A program made the translations under genes and the position numbers. From Posidoniimonas polymericola (GTDB taxonomy: Bacteria; Planctomycetota; Planctomycetia; Pirellulales; Lacipirellulaceae): DNA of 64,000 nt. This document shows positions 36,709 through 44,987 of this stretch, piece after piece. The notes beneath the pieces are model-generated. The model searched no databases. It was not told where the DNA came from and worked only from the letters and a program-made list of their open reading frames with translations. Position 1 is the stretch's first letter. The number at the start of each line of letters is the position of its first letter. The stretch is taken from contig NZ_SJPO01000007.1 in the NCBI RefSeq assembly GCF_007859935.1, forward strand, positions 248,001 to 312,000. The letters are read 5' to 3'.

Positions 36709-38217
36709 CTAGCTAGGCCATGCGACTGATGGAGCCCGCCGGCGCGTGAGTGCCCCCGTCACCAAGCCCGCGGCGAGCAGGATCACCGCACCCGGCTCAG
36801 GCGCAGCCGCCGCTCCCGCGCTGGCCAGCGACGGGAGTGTGATAGTCACGAACTGGTCGCCCGGGATGTCGGCGAGCGAGCCGAGGGGCGGGCCGCCGGC
36901 GTTGATGAGCACCTGGTCGAGGTTGGCGTCCTGGAGCCCGGCGCCGGAAAACTGATTCGACATGTAGTCGAATGAGCCGTTGCCAATAAACGCCATCAGC
37001 TTGATCTGCCCAGCGGGATTGCCGAGCTCGCTCAGCGGGATGCTGAACTCCAGACCGGTGGTGACGTCCGCCGGGTTGTCGGCCCCATCGGTCGCCCAAG
37101 GGAGGCTGCCGCTGCCCGCAACGCCTTGGGTGTTGCTGTTGTCGAACGCCATGCGGAGGTCGGCCGTGTTGAGGTAACCACGATGGTTGCTGCCGTTGTT
37201 GACTTCGTCGGCCGCCGCGTCGAGGGCGAACTCAAGCTCCTCGGCGACGCAGCCGTCGCCCTCGTTGTTGGTGCAGCCGCCGTCGCCCATGGCGTAGTTC
37301 TTGTCGATCAAATCGCCCTGATTGAGACCCGGGAACGATTCGGCAGACAGCAGCTTCTCAGAGATCTGCTCGGAGCCGTTCTGCGGCGCGTACGCGGTGC
37401 CGGAGAGGCCGGTGCTCTTGCCGTAGTTGTTCGCCCAATTGTCGTAGTCGATCTGATCCACAACGCCGTCGTTATTGCCGTCGGCCGCGGAGTCCCCCTC
37501 GTCGTTGAGCGAGTCGCGCCACACCGTGTAGTCGGCCGCGTCGATCTGGCCGTTCTGGTTGTAGTCGAACGGAGTGCGGAGCGGGTTCGGCAGCCCACGG
37601 TGCGCGAGCTGGTAGCCCAGGCCCTGGACCGCGCCGGCGGACCCCTGGGTGAGGTCCGCCATGTGCGCGTTGACCGCCCAGAACGTGAGCTGCGGCTCGT
37701 CGGGGTCGACTGCGCCGCCGCCTGAATCGCGGGCGTTGACGTTCTCAAACCCGTTGCTGAAGACCAGGTAGCGGTCGGCGGTGAAGCCGGCGTCGAAGGT
37801 CAGCCCGTCTAGCCGCTGCAGGGCGCCGTCGCCGGGATCGACGCTCGGGTCGGTCTGGCCGCAGCAGAAGGCGTCCATCCCGGTCGGGAGCGAGGCGCCG
37901 TTAATCGTGTTCACGCCGCCCGCGGTCGAGTCGATGAAGACGTTGAGCTTATTGTAGTTGGGCTCCAGATTGCCGGCGATCAGCACATACAGTCGGTCGC
38001 CCGAGACGGTCGCGAAGACCTGGTCGATCTCCGAACCGCCGCCGCCGTTCACCGGGTCTCCGTTTTGGGCGTCTCCGTAGCCGGTCTTGGTGTTCTGTAC
38101 CGAGAGCGCGGGGCCGTAGAAGGCCTCGTCGCCGATGAGCGAGCCGTCCATGCTCGGCTGGGCCGAGGCCAGCGACGCGGCGGACAGCAGGATGGCTAGC
38201 GAGAAGAGTCGGTTCAT
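36709..38217 (-). CDS. PEP-CTERM protein with dockerin-like EF-hands
   Basis: A 502-residue secreted protein: signal peptide (1-20, ending SLASA), a beta-rich domain (DGSLIGDEAFYGPALSVQNT; LYVLIAGNLEPNYNKLNVFI), an inserted EF-hand/dockerin-like pair (DYNQNGQIDAADYTVWRDSL and DGNNDGVVDQIDYDNW) and a PEP-CTERM tail (APEPGAVILLAAGLVTGALTRRR). The ATG at 38217 has GGAG eight bases upstream and is preferred over an in-frame start 15 bases earlier. It shares its main domain with the PEP-CTERM protein at 43871-44839. It follows the GH13 gene by 25 bases. Confidence 0.83.
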   Translation of the reverse strand: MNRLFSLAILLSAASLASAQPSMDGSLIGDEAFYGPALSVQNTKTGYGDAQNGDPVNGGGGSEIDQVFATVSGDRLYVLIAGNLEPNYNKLNVFIDSTAGGVNTINGASLPTGMDAFCCGQTDPSVDPGDGALQRLDGLTFDAGFTADRYLVFSNGFENVNARDSGGGAVDPDEPQLTFWAVNAHMADLTQGSAGAVQGLGYQLAHRGLPNPLRTPFDYNQNGQIDAADYTVWRDSLNDEGDSAADGNNDGVVDQIDYDNWANNYGKSTGLSGTAYAPQNGSEQISEKLLSAESFPGLNQGDLIDKNYAMGDGGCTNNEGDGCVAEELEFALDAAADEVNNGSNHRGYLNTADLRMAFDNSNTQGVAGSGSLPWATDGADNPADVTTGLEFSIPLSELGNPAGQIKLMAFIGNGSFDYMSNQFSGAGLQDANLDQVLINAGGPPLGSLADIPGDQFVTITLPSLASAGAAAAPEPGAVILLAAGLVTGALTRRRAPSVAWPS

Positions 38218-38242
38218 CGAAGAGTTCTCCATGAAGTGGATG

Positions 38243-41200
38243 CTAAATGATTTTCAAGCCGAAGCGGCCGGTTGTCTTAGGACGCGGAACGGCGCCGGTG
38301 CTTGCAAGCAAGACGGCCGTGATTGGCAGGACCGACGGCTCCGGCGTGGCCGTGATCGCGTTCCAACGCTCGGGGCGCTCAGAGCCGAAGTTGGAAACCC
38401 AGACCTGCAGGTCTTGTTCGTCGACGTCGCCGTCGAAGTCGCCATCGGCCAACCGATCGCCGCGAGAAACGCTAGACCGCCAAACCGTGTAGTCCGCCGC
38501 GTCGACAGCCCCGTCGAGGTTGTAGTCGCCCGGGACCGCGCCCAGCAGTTGGGTGACGAACACGCGCGAGTCGGCGGGGCCGGTGGCGCCGTCGACGTTC
38601 AAGTCGAAGTCCCAGACGCCCGAACCAAAGTTGGCGATCAGGGCGAGTAGGTCGTCGGTGTCGGCGTCGCCGTCCTGGTCGAGGTCAGCGCGTCGCAGCA
38701 GCATGGCGTCGTACTCGGCGAGCACCGCGGCCGACGCGTCGCCGGCCGCTAACGCGGCGCCAAGCGGAATGAGGTCACGGGCGTCGATGAGGCCATCGCC
38801 GGTGGCGTCGAGCGTCGCCCGGAATACCGCGTTCTGCGACCGCAATACGGGTTCGAAGCCGCCAAATCCCACGAGGTCGGACACCGTGTACAGGCCGTCG
38901 GCGTTGGCGTCGCCAATACCAAGGCCGATTTGAGTCTCTGGGGCATACCCGCTGAGCCGTTGCAGGTTGTGCGTGCCGGTTGGTTCGATCGTCAGAACGG
39001 TGATCACGTGATTGCCGTTGGTCACGCCCGACACTCCAAAGGCGAAGCGGTCGTGGTCGAAGTCGCCCGCGAGGCCCTCGCCCGCAGCGGCCCGGTCCAG
39101 GTACGCCTGGTCGTCCAAAGCGGCGGGGAAGTCGACGAACACGTGCACGCGTTCGGCGGTCCCGTCTACCGACTCGACGATGATGTCACGGTTGTTGGGG
39201 TTCGACGGGTCGACCGCGTAGGGATCGAACGACTCGACCCGCGACTCGGGAGCCAGCCGGTCGACGTAAACGACCTGGCGGAAGTCGGTGAATACCGCGG
39301 GGCCGCCGTCGCCGCCGGTCGCCGCGTCGCGGTGTCGGTAGACGCGGCCTTCAAGGTAGTGCCGCCCTTCGGCGAGCTGTGTGGCGTCAATGGTCTGAAC
39401 GAAGAGGCCGTTGCCCGTTCCGATATTGGCGCCGCCCTGCCAGACGTAGCCGGGGGAGTGGGTCTCGGTGAAGTCCTCGAAGCCGTAGGCGACGCTCCCC
39501 GCCGCAACGTGATCGACCGCGCCCGAGCTATTTGCGTCAAGCCCGCCATCAATCTTGAACTGGGCCCGGTCGCCATCGGCATGGGCGTCGCGGATCCCGC
39601 CCGGCAGCGTAGCGGCGGTGGTCTCGACGCGGAGCTGAAAGGCGTCGTCGCGGATGACGGTAATATCCGTTAGCCGCGAGACGCCGTTGTAGTAATCGTC
39701 AGAGGGGCCGCCGGGACCCCCCTGGCCTAAAATGGGCGCCGAGCCCGGCAGACGCTCCGCCAACGCCTGCCCGTTGGTGTTGGCGAGCCGCATCTCGCCC
39801 TGCGGCGCGGCGACCCCGTAAATCAGGTATCCGTGGTCGTGCCGCGCACCGTCGGAGCCCCTGTTGCGGGGCGCACGCACGTCGACCGTGCCGTCGGACT
39901 TGACGATCAAGACCTCCGGCAGCTCGCCCAGTTGATCGATCGAGGGATCGGCGGCGTTGCCCGTCAGCTCGACCAGTGGCGTCCCGGGGGTGAAAGCGGT
40001 CTGCACGGTGCGGGCGTCGTAGCCGATGTCGCCGCGGTTGTTGAGCACCACCAATGCCGACTTCTCACGTTCGTAGATGAGCAGCTCTTTCTCGTCCGCC
40101 ACGGGGGTGCGGTCGAGGTAGTTCCCGCGGCCGTGGGTGTTGCGGAGGTTGACTAGCGTCGTGACCGCGTCGCCGTAGACGCCGCCGAGCGCGTCTGGGC
40201 GCCCGTCCTGCGGGAACGGACGGTCCTCGCCGAACTCCTTCGCGTTGAGGTAAACCAGCGCCTGACCGGGACGCATCAGCAGGTACGCATGGGCGAGGTC
40301 GTTCAACTCGGCCGGGCCGTCGTCGTGGCTCTGGGCAAAGGCCACGCCCTGGGTGCCGTTGTTGGCCAGGCCGTCGTCGACGATGTCGACGCTGCGGTTC
40401 TTGATGTTCCGCCAGTCGTTGAGTAGACCATTTTCCTGCAGGTTGTCCCGCAGTGCGAAGAAAAGATTGAAGTCCAATGCGTCGCGGTTGCCGCCGAGCT
40501 GCGTGGGGTTGTTGTCGGCGATGTCCTTGCGGATAAAGCTGGCGACGAACTGGTCGGTGTCGCCCCCGGTCTCGATGAACGAGTAGACGTGGTCCGGCGA
40601 GCCGTCCAGCAGCGGCTCCTGTTTCGCCAGGTAGGCGCCCTGGTCCAGGTAGTTGAGCACCCACCTCGGGAAGTGCCGGGCGGCGTCAAACCTAAAGCCA
40701 TCGACGCCGACTTCTTGGATCATCCAGCGGAGGTTGCGGACGAGCAGGCCGGTCGCGTTCTCGGCGTAGGCGTCGCCGCTGAGCGGCGTCTCGGTGTTGA
40801 AGTCGTACAGCGTGACGTTGGCCCCCAGCGCAGGGTCCCACACGGTCGTGCCGCCCAGGCCGTGGTCGGGGTAGAAGCGGGCGTTGTTCGGATCGGGGGT
40901 ATTGGTTGGACCGCGGCTGAAGATGCCGCTCTGGCCCGGGGGGATGTTTAGCGCGTCGCCGGCGTTCACGGGGTTGCGGATGAACTGCAGGTTTTTTTCC
41001 TGGGCGATATCGATCAATCCGGCGAGCCGCTCGTACTCTTGACCGCTCCAGCCCAGCGGGTGGTAGTCACCGTCTGGGTCGCCGACGCCGTTGGGGTCGT
41101 CGGTCGGGGCGAGCGTGCTGAGGAATCCTGGGTAGCCGCCCGACTCATTCCAGTAGACGTCGTCGGCGGGATCGGATGTCCCTTGACTGTCGAACGTCCG

Positions 41201-41602
41201 GGAGTCGCTGAAGCCGTTGTGGTTGGCGATGAAGTCGGTGTTAACGCGGAGGCCCGCCGTGTGGGCCTGCCGCACGAGTTGCTTGAGCCCGTTCTCGGTG
41301 CCGTAGAGGGTTTCGTTGCGGGGACTGCCGAGGTCGAAGCGGTCGAAGACGTCGTAGCCCACCGACAGGTTGCCCGAGTCGGCCCTGGCCGGTGGCGGCA
41401 GCCAGAGCCTGCCGTAACCCGCGACAAAGACATCCGCCATGCGGTCATCGATCGTGTCCCAGCGAGCCTCGAATACCTGCAGGATCGCCGGCTGGGAGGC
41501 GTCTTCCGCGAGGGCCGGCAGCGCGCAGAACACCGCCGCCAGACAGCCAACGAGGGGCGCCCAAGAACGGGGATTGCAGAATGTTGGGACCCGATAGTGC
41601 AT
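38243..41602 (-). CDS. GH13 alpha-amylase-family enzyme, secreted, with EF-hands and PEP-CTERM
   Basis: A 1119-residue secreted enzyme (signal peptide 1-32). The catalytic barrel carries the GH13 residues: DFIANHNG (region I), nucleophile Asp306 in GFRFDAARH, acid/base Glu344 in SFIETGG and Asp427 in QSHDDGP. It should hydrolyse alpha-1,4-glucans such as starch or glycogen. Residues about 850-1080 contain several dockerin-like calcium loops (GDANADGLYTVSDL, DLDQDGDADTDDLLAL, GDYNLDGAVDAADYTVW, GDFDGDVDEQDLQVW). A PEP motif follows (TPEPSVLPITAVLL), with a less typical basic end. Such long GH13 proteins with PEP-CTERM tails are probably held at the cell surface. Confidence 0.86.
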   Translation of the reverse strand: MHYRVPTFCNPRSWAPLVGCLAAVFCALPALAEDASQPAILQVFEARWDTIDDRMADVFVAGYGRLWLPPPARADSGNLSVGYDVFDRFDLGSPRNETLYGTENGLKQLVRQAHTAGLRVNTDFIANHNGFSDSRTFDSQGTSDPADDVYWNESGGYPGFLSTLAPTDDPNGVGDPDGDYHPLGWSGQEYERLAGLIDIAQEKNLQFIRNPVNAGDALNIPPGQSGIFSRGPTNTPDPNNARFYPDHGLGGTTVWDPALGANVTLYDFNTETPLSGDAYAENATGLLVRNLRWMIQEVGVDGFRFDAARHFPRWVLNYLDQGAYLAKQEPLLDGSPDHVYSFIETGGDTDQFVASFIRKDIADNNPTQLGGNRDALDFNLFFALRDNLQENGLLNDWRNIKNRSVDIVDDGLANNGTQGVAFAQSHDDGPAELNDLAHAYLLMRPGQALVYLNAKEFGEDRPFPQDGRPDALGGVYGDAVTTLVNLRNTHGRGNYLDRTPVADEKELLIYEREKSALVVLNNRGDIGYDARTVQTAFTPGTPLVELTGNAADPSIDQLGELPEVLIVKSDGTVDVRAPRNRGSDGARHDHGYLIYGVAAPQGEMRLANTNGQALAERLPGSAPILGQGGPGGPSDDYYNGVSRLTDITVIRDDAFQLRVETTAATLPGGIRDAHADGDRAQFKIDGGLDANSSGAVDHVAAGSVAYGFEDFTETHSPGYVWQGGANIGTGNGLFVQTIDATQLAEGRHYLEGRVYRHRDAATGGDGGPAVFTDFRQVVYVDRLAPESRVESFDPYAVDPSNPNNRDIIVESVDGTAERVHVFVDFPAALDDQAYLDRAAAGEGLAGDFDHDRFAFGVSGVTNGNHVITVLTIEPTGTHNLQRLSGYAPETQIGLGIGDANADGLYTVSDLVGFGGFEPVLRSQNAVFRATLDATGDGLIDARDLIPLGAALAAGDASAAVLAEYDAMLLRRADLDQDGDADTDDLLALIANFGSGVWDFDLNVDGATGPADSRVFVTQLLGAVPGDYNLDGAVDAADYTVWRSSVSRGDRLADGDFDGDVDEQDLQVWVSNFGSERPERWNAITATPEPSVLPITAVLLASTGAVPRPKTTGRFGLKII

Positions 41603-41655
41603 TCGCAGGGGTAAATTCGTGGTGAAGTATCAGCAGCGTCGGCAGCGCGGCGCGC

Positions 41656-42090
41656 TCAACCACCGGGCTGGGCGGTCGTGAGGTCGAGATCAATCTGGTT
41701 GTGGCCCGGCTCGATTGTGTAGGCGAGCCCCGAGGTCTTGCGGTCGCGGTAGTGGTTGGGGGTGAGCTGCTTGCCGGGGGGCGGCGGGCCGCCGGCGTCG
41801 TTCGCGGCCAGCTCGCGCTGCTCACGGGCAACGACAGTCACTTGGTACTCGCCCGGGGCAAGCCCCGCCTCTCTGCCGGTGCGGAGCTCGTACTGGCCGG
41901 TGGGCTCGATCCGGGCGTACGCGGTCGGGCCATCGGCGACCGGGAAGAACGAGATCGTGCCGCTCTTCAGCGGCTCGCCGTCTAGCGACACGCTGCCAGA
42001 AACCGTGGCGTCGTAAGAGCCGCAGCCAACCTGCGTAAGCGCGGCGAGAGCGCAGAGGCACAGGGCAAAGAGTTGGTTGATGCGGCTCAT
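41656..42090 (-). CDS. Small lipoprotein, transthyretin/carboxypeptidase-regulatory-like
   Basis: A 144-residue lipoprotein with leader MSRINQLFALCLCALAALTQVGC (lipobox TQVGC) and a beta-sandwich-like body (TVSGSVSLDGEPLKSGTISFFPV; TGQYELRTGREAGLAPGEYQVTV). It is a paralogue of the genes at 5265, 42087 and 59767. Its ATG overlaps the stop of the preceding lipoprotein gene by four bases (ATGA), so the two are co-translated. Function is unknown; the recurring position between a DUF1559 gene and a glycosidase gene is the main clue. Confidence 0.8.
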   Translation of the reverse strand: MSRINQLFALCLCALAALTQVGCGSYDATVSGSVSLDGEPLKSGTISFFPVADGPTAYARIEPTGQYELRTGREAGLAPGEYQVTVVAREQRELAANDAGGPPPPGKQLTPNHYRDRKTSGLAYTIEPGHNQIDLDLTTAQPGG

Positions 42091-42650
42091 GTTGCGTCCT
42101 CCTCTGACACGGTTTCCTCAGGCAAAGTTTCGTCACGGTCGGGCTGGTCTCCCGGAGTATCGGCCGCGGAAGAAGGCGGGTCGGAGCCATCGTCGGCTGA
42201 CACGGCGTCTGGCGCGGCGTCCAGTTCGAGTGGCAGCAGCTGCCGGCCGCTGCTCACGGTTACACGCAGCGGTGTCGACTCGCGGTCCGCGTAGATCGGT
42301 GCGCTCCAGCGGTCGCCCGGGCGGGGCGGGCCGCTCTCGCTGTCTTCGTTGGGCCGCGCGTCCCGCAGCACCACGACCGTCACGACGTACTCGCCCGGCG
42401 GGATCGTCGAGGCGTCCGGGTTGTCGCGGTTCCCCTGGCCGACCTTCACGACGTAGCTGCCGTCGCGGTGTATCCGACCGCTTGCCGTCGCGCCGCCGCC
42501 CACCGGGTACAACGTCACTACGCCCGACGACGCCAGTTCGCCGCCGACCAGCACCGTGCCCGAGACCGACGCCTCGGGCGATCCATTGCACCCCGACGCC
42601 AGCAGCAGGCAGGCGAGGCCAAACACAGAGATTGCTGTACGCACTGCCAT
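42087..42650 (-). CDS. Small lipoprotein with acidic C-terminal tail
   Basis: A 187-residue lipoprotein (lipobox LLASGC at about residue 21) with the same beta-rich domain as the neighbouring lipoprotein (SVSGTVLVGGELASSGVVTLYPVG; GEYVVTVVV) and an acidic, probably disordered tail of about 45 residues rich in Asp, Glu, Ser and Pro. The ATG at 42650 lies 13 bases after the DUF1559 stop; the longer open frame upstream only reads through that gene. Two tandem lipoproteins here replace the single one seen in the other two DUF1559 modules. Confidence 0.78.
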   Translation of the reverse strand: MAVRTAISVFGLACLLLASGCNGSPEASVSGTVLVGGELASSGVVTLYPVGGGATASGRIHRDGSYVVKVGQGNRDNPDASTIPPGEYVVTVVVLRDARPNEDSESGPPRPGDRWSAPIYADRESTPLRVTVSSGRQLLPLELDAAPDAVSADDGSDPPSSAADTPGDQPDRDETLPEETVSEEDAT

Positions 42651-42663
42651 GACACTCGGGGAG

Positions 42664-43752
42664 CTAGGGGAGTGAAACCGCTTCTTCGCCGTTGCGGGTG
42701 GCCAGTCCGCGGTAGACACGGGTCTCGATGCTGTCGGTGACAAAGTGAACCGAGCCGTCGGCCATGGCGAAGTTGGCTCCCCCGGGGTGCAGGCTCTTGA
42801 ACCCGCGGTACCGGTACCACTCGGTGTCGAAGATTGATGAGGTCTCGCCGGGCTGAGTCGGCGAGACGTCAAAGTCAAGCACGTTCAGGGGGATGCCGCA
42901 GGTCGCCCAGTCGCCGTCCGAGAAGTACGCCGCGGAGTGGTTGTCCTGCGCGGGCACGGCCTCGCCGACAATGAACGTCTTGCTAGCGCCGTCGGTCACT
43001 TTCGCCAACCGCACCGGGCGGAAGTAGCTCACCCGCCAGATAAGCCCGTTGCAGTCGACCGTGTTGTGGCAGTCGTACGAGCCGATGTCGGTCGGCTCCG
43101 GTGGGTTGCTGATCGATCCGAAGTCAGATTCGGAGCCCAGCGTCCCCTCGTTATAGCTGCCCGAGACGTCCAAGATCGAGTCGCCGATACAGCCCTTGTA
43201 GTTAGTCGTCGCGACCGGTACACCCTTGAAGTACCACTGCACGAGCGACGGGCGCGGGGTGATCCCGTCCGAAGGGCAGGTGATCAACGGCAGTTGCTGT
43301 TGGATCTGCTCACGGATGCGGGGGTTGAACATCCCGCGGCCAAACAGCGTGCTCGGGCTGTAGTTGCCGGTGTAGCCTTCGCTCATCGCGTCGTTGAGCG
43401 GCTGCTGCTCGATGTAGGGCAGCACGGCCGGTATCCAGCCTCGGCCGCTGTAGCCCGGTCCTCCGTTGCTGGTGCTGAGCGACCCACCGGGCGGACCAAC
43501 CGGCCGGCGGTAGAGGTCGCGCTCGTCCTCGGGACGGCTCGAGATGCTGGTCGGCAGGCGCCCGAACGTGTCGTGGTAGTTGAGGCACGCTAGCGTCAGG
43601 TTCTTGAGGTTGTTTGTGCAGCTCATGCGCCGTGCCGATTCTCGCGCCGACTGCACGGCCGGCAGCAGCAGAGCGATCAGCACGCCGATGATGGCGATGA
43701 CGACCAGTAGTTCAACCAGCGTGAACCCCCTGGGATCGTTGCGAGATCTCAT
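42664..43752 (-). CDS. DUF1559 pseudopilin-like protein with N-methylation motif
   Basis: A 362-residue DUF1559 protein: [18 protein letters not shown], hydrophobic helix, LLPAVQSARESARRMSC, and the conserved C-terminal HPGGANFAMADGSVHF. Prepilin-type processing before Phe10 is expected. The ATG at 43752 is behind GAGGAAACAGG; the longer frame upstream runs into the previous gene. It lies between a PEP-CTERM gene and two lipoprotein genes, the same relative order as in the other modules at 4030 and 58673. Confidence 0.9.
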   Translation of the reverse strand: MRSRNDPRGFTLVELLVVIAIIGVLIALLLPAVQSARESARRMSCTNNLKNLTLACLNYHDTFGRLPTSISSRPEDERDLYRRPVGPPGGSLSTSNGGPGYSGRGWIPAVLPYIEQQPLNDAMSEGYTGNYSPSTLFGRGMFNPRIREQIQQQLPLITCPSDGITPRPSLVQWYFKGVPVATTNYKGCIGDSILDVSGSYNEGTLGSESDFGSISNPPEPTDIGSYDCHNTVDCNGLIWRVSYFRPVRLAKVTDGASKTFIVGEAVPAQDNHSAAYFSDGDWATCGIPLNVLDFDVSPTQPGETSSIFDTEWYRYRGFKSLHPGGANFAMADGSVHFVTDSIETRVYRGLATRNGEEAVSLP

Positions 43753-43870
43753 CCTGTTTCCTCTCGACGCGTGAAGAGTTTGGCGTGACCGCGTGATCGA
43801 TCTACGTGTGGCGCCGGCCCGACGCGGCCCCAGCAGGGGGCGCGCCGAGCGTCTGGCGTCCAATCTTCGG

Positions 43871-44839
43871 TTAGCTGCGCCGGCAACGCGCCAGCGGGAG
43901 AGCAAACGCCATGACAGCGAGAGTCAGGGCGCACGGCTCGGGCACGACGCGGACCGAGAAGTACTGGTCGCCGGCGAACTGATTGAAGTCGATGCCGGAC
44001 AGCGACCCGGTGAAGGTTCCGCCGCCATCGCCGCCCAGGTTGCCGGTTCCCCCCGCCAGGCCACCGAGGACCTGGTTGGAGTGGTAGTTGTTGTCGCCGT
44101 TCCCGTACGCGGCGTGAATCAGGATCTCGCTCCCCGGGGCGGGGTTGCCGAGGTCGGCCAGCGCGATCGAAAACTCTAGACCAGTCGTCACCGCGGCGGC
44201 GGCTACCGGGTCCGCGGCGGCCGTGCCTCCCAGCACTCCAGCCGCGTTGCTGTTGTTGAAGGCAAACTGCAAGTCCTGGGTCAGGGCGCTGCCAACGGCG
44301 TTCAGGGAGATGTCACCTGGGGTGACGACGCCCGATTGAACCGGCGTGCCCGCCCCGACCGCCGCCGCCGCCCCATTTCCGTTGACCGTTGCGGAGGTCC
44401 CGCCTGCCCGGTCGATGAAATCGACCTCGAATGCGCCGCCGCCCCAGCGGCCGAACAGGTGGTAGTCGGCCTCGAAGCCCGCGTCAAAGGTCAGTCCGCC
44501 AAAGTTCTGCGAGACATTCCCAGAGTCGTAGGCCGGCGTGCCGGAGAGCGTGTTCTCGCCGCCCGCCTTCGAGTCGATGAAAACACTCACCTTATTGAAG
44601 TTGGGCTCGATATTGCCGGTCAGCGTCACGTACAGACGACCGCCCTGAACCGTGGCGTAGCCCGCGTCGAGCTCGCCGCCCCCGGAGTTGCCACCGGCCG
44701 AATCGCCGAAGTTTGTTTCAACGGACTGGACCGCGAGCGGTCCGCCGTAGCCCCCGTCGACCGTTCCGTCGACGGTGATCGCCGCCGAGGCCGGCGATGC
44801 AAGTAACGCGCCGGCGGCGAGTAACCTAAGCTTCTTCAT
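43871..44839 (-). CDS. PEP-CTERM protein, paralogue of the one at 36709
   Basis: A 322-residue secreted protein: signal peptide (1-19), a beta-rich domain with VDGTVDGGYGGPLAVQSVETN and LYVTLTGNIEPNFNKVSVFID that matches the first domain of the protein at 36709-38217, a Gly-rich stretch (about 270-290) and a PEP-CTERM tail (VPEPCALTLAVMAFALPLARCRR). Unlike its paralogue it lacks EF-hands. The ATG at 44839 with GGGAG eight bases upstream is chosen over an in-frame GTG at 44845. It is the first structural gene after the ECF sigma/FecR pair. Confidence 0.82.
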   Translation of the reverse strand: MKKLRLLAAGALLASPASAAITVDGTVDGGYGGPLAVQSVETNFGDSAGGNSGGGELDAGYATVQGGRLYVTLTGNIEPNFNKVSVFIDSKAGGENTLSGTPAYDSGNVSQNFGGLTFDAGFEADYHLFGRWGGGAFEVDFIDRAGGTSATVNGNGAAAAVGAGTPVQSGVVTPGDISLNAVGSALTQDLQFAFNNSNAAGVLGGTAAADPVAAAAVTTGLEFSIALADLGNPAPGSEILIHAAYGNGDNNYHSNQVLGGLAGGTGNLGGDGGGTFTGSLSGIDFNQFAGDQYFSVRVVPEPCALTLAVMAFALPLARCRRS

Positions 44840-44987
44840 GAGCACATCTCCCTTTCAAGTCGTAAACCTGGGTGTGAAGCAACAGACGTGTTCGCGCCCG
44901 AAGGGACGCCCCCTGCCTTCTCTTCGTTCGACTCTCGTGGACCGTCGGCGGTGACGCCGGGTGGTCAGCCAGTTCGTGATGAGGTGT

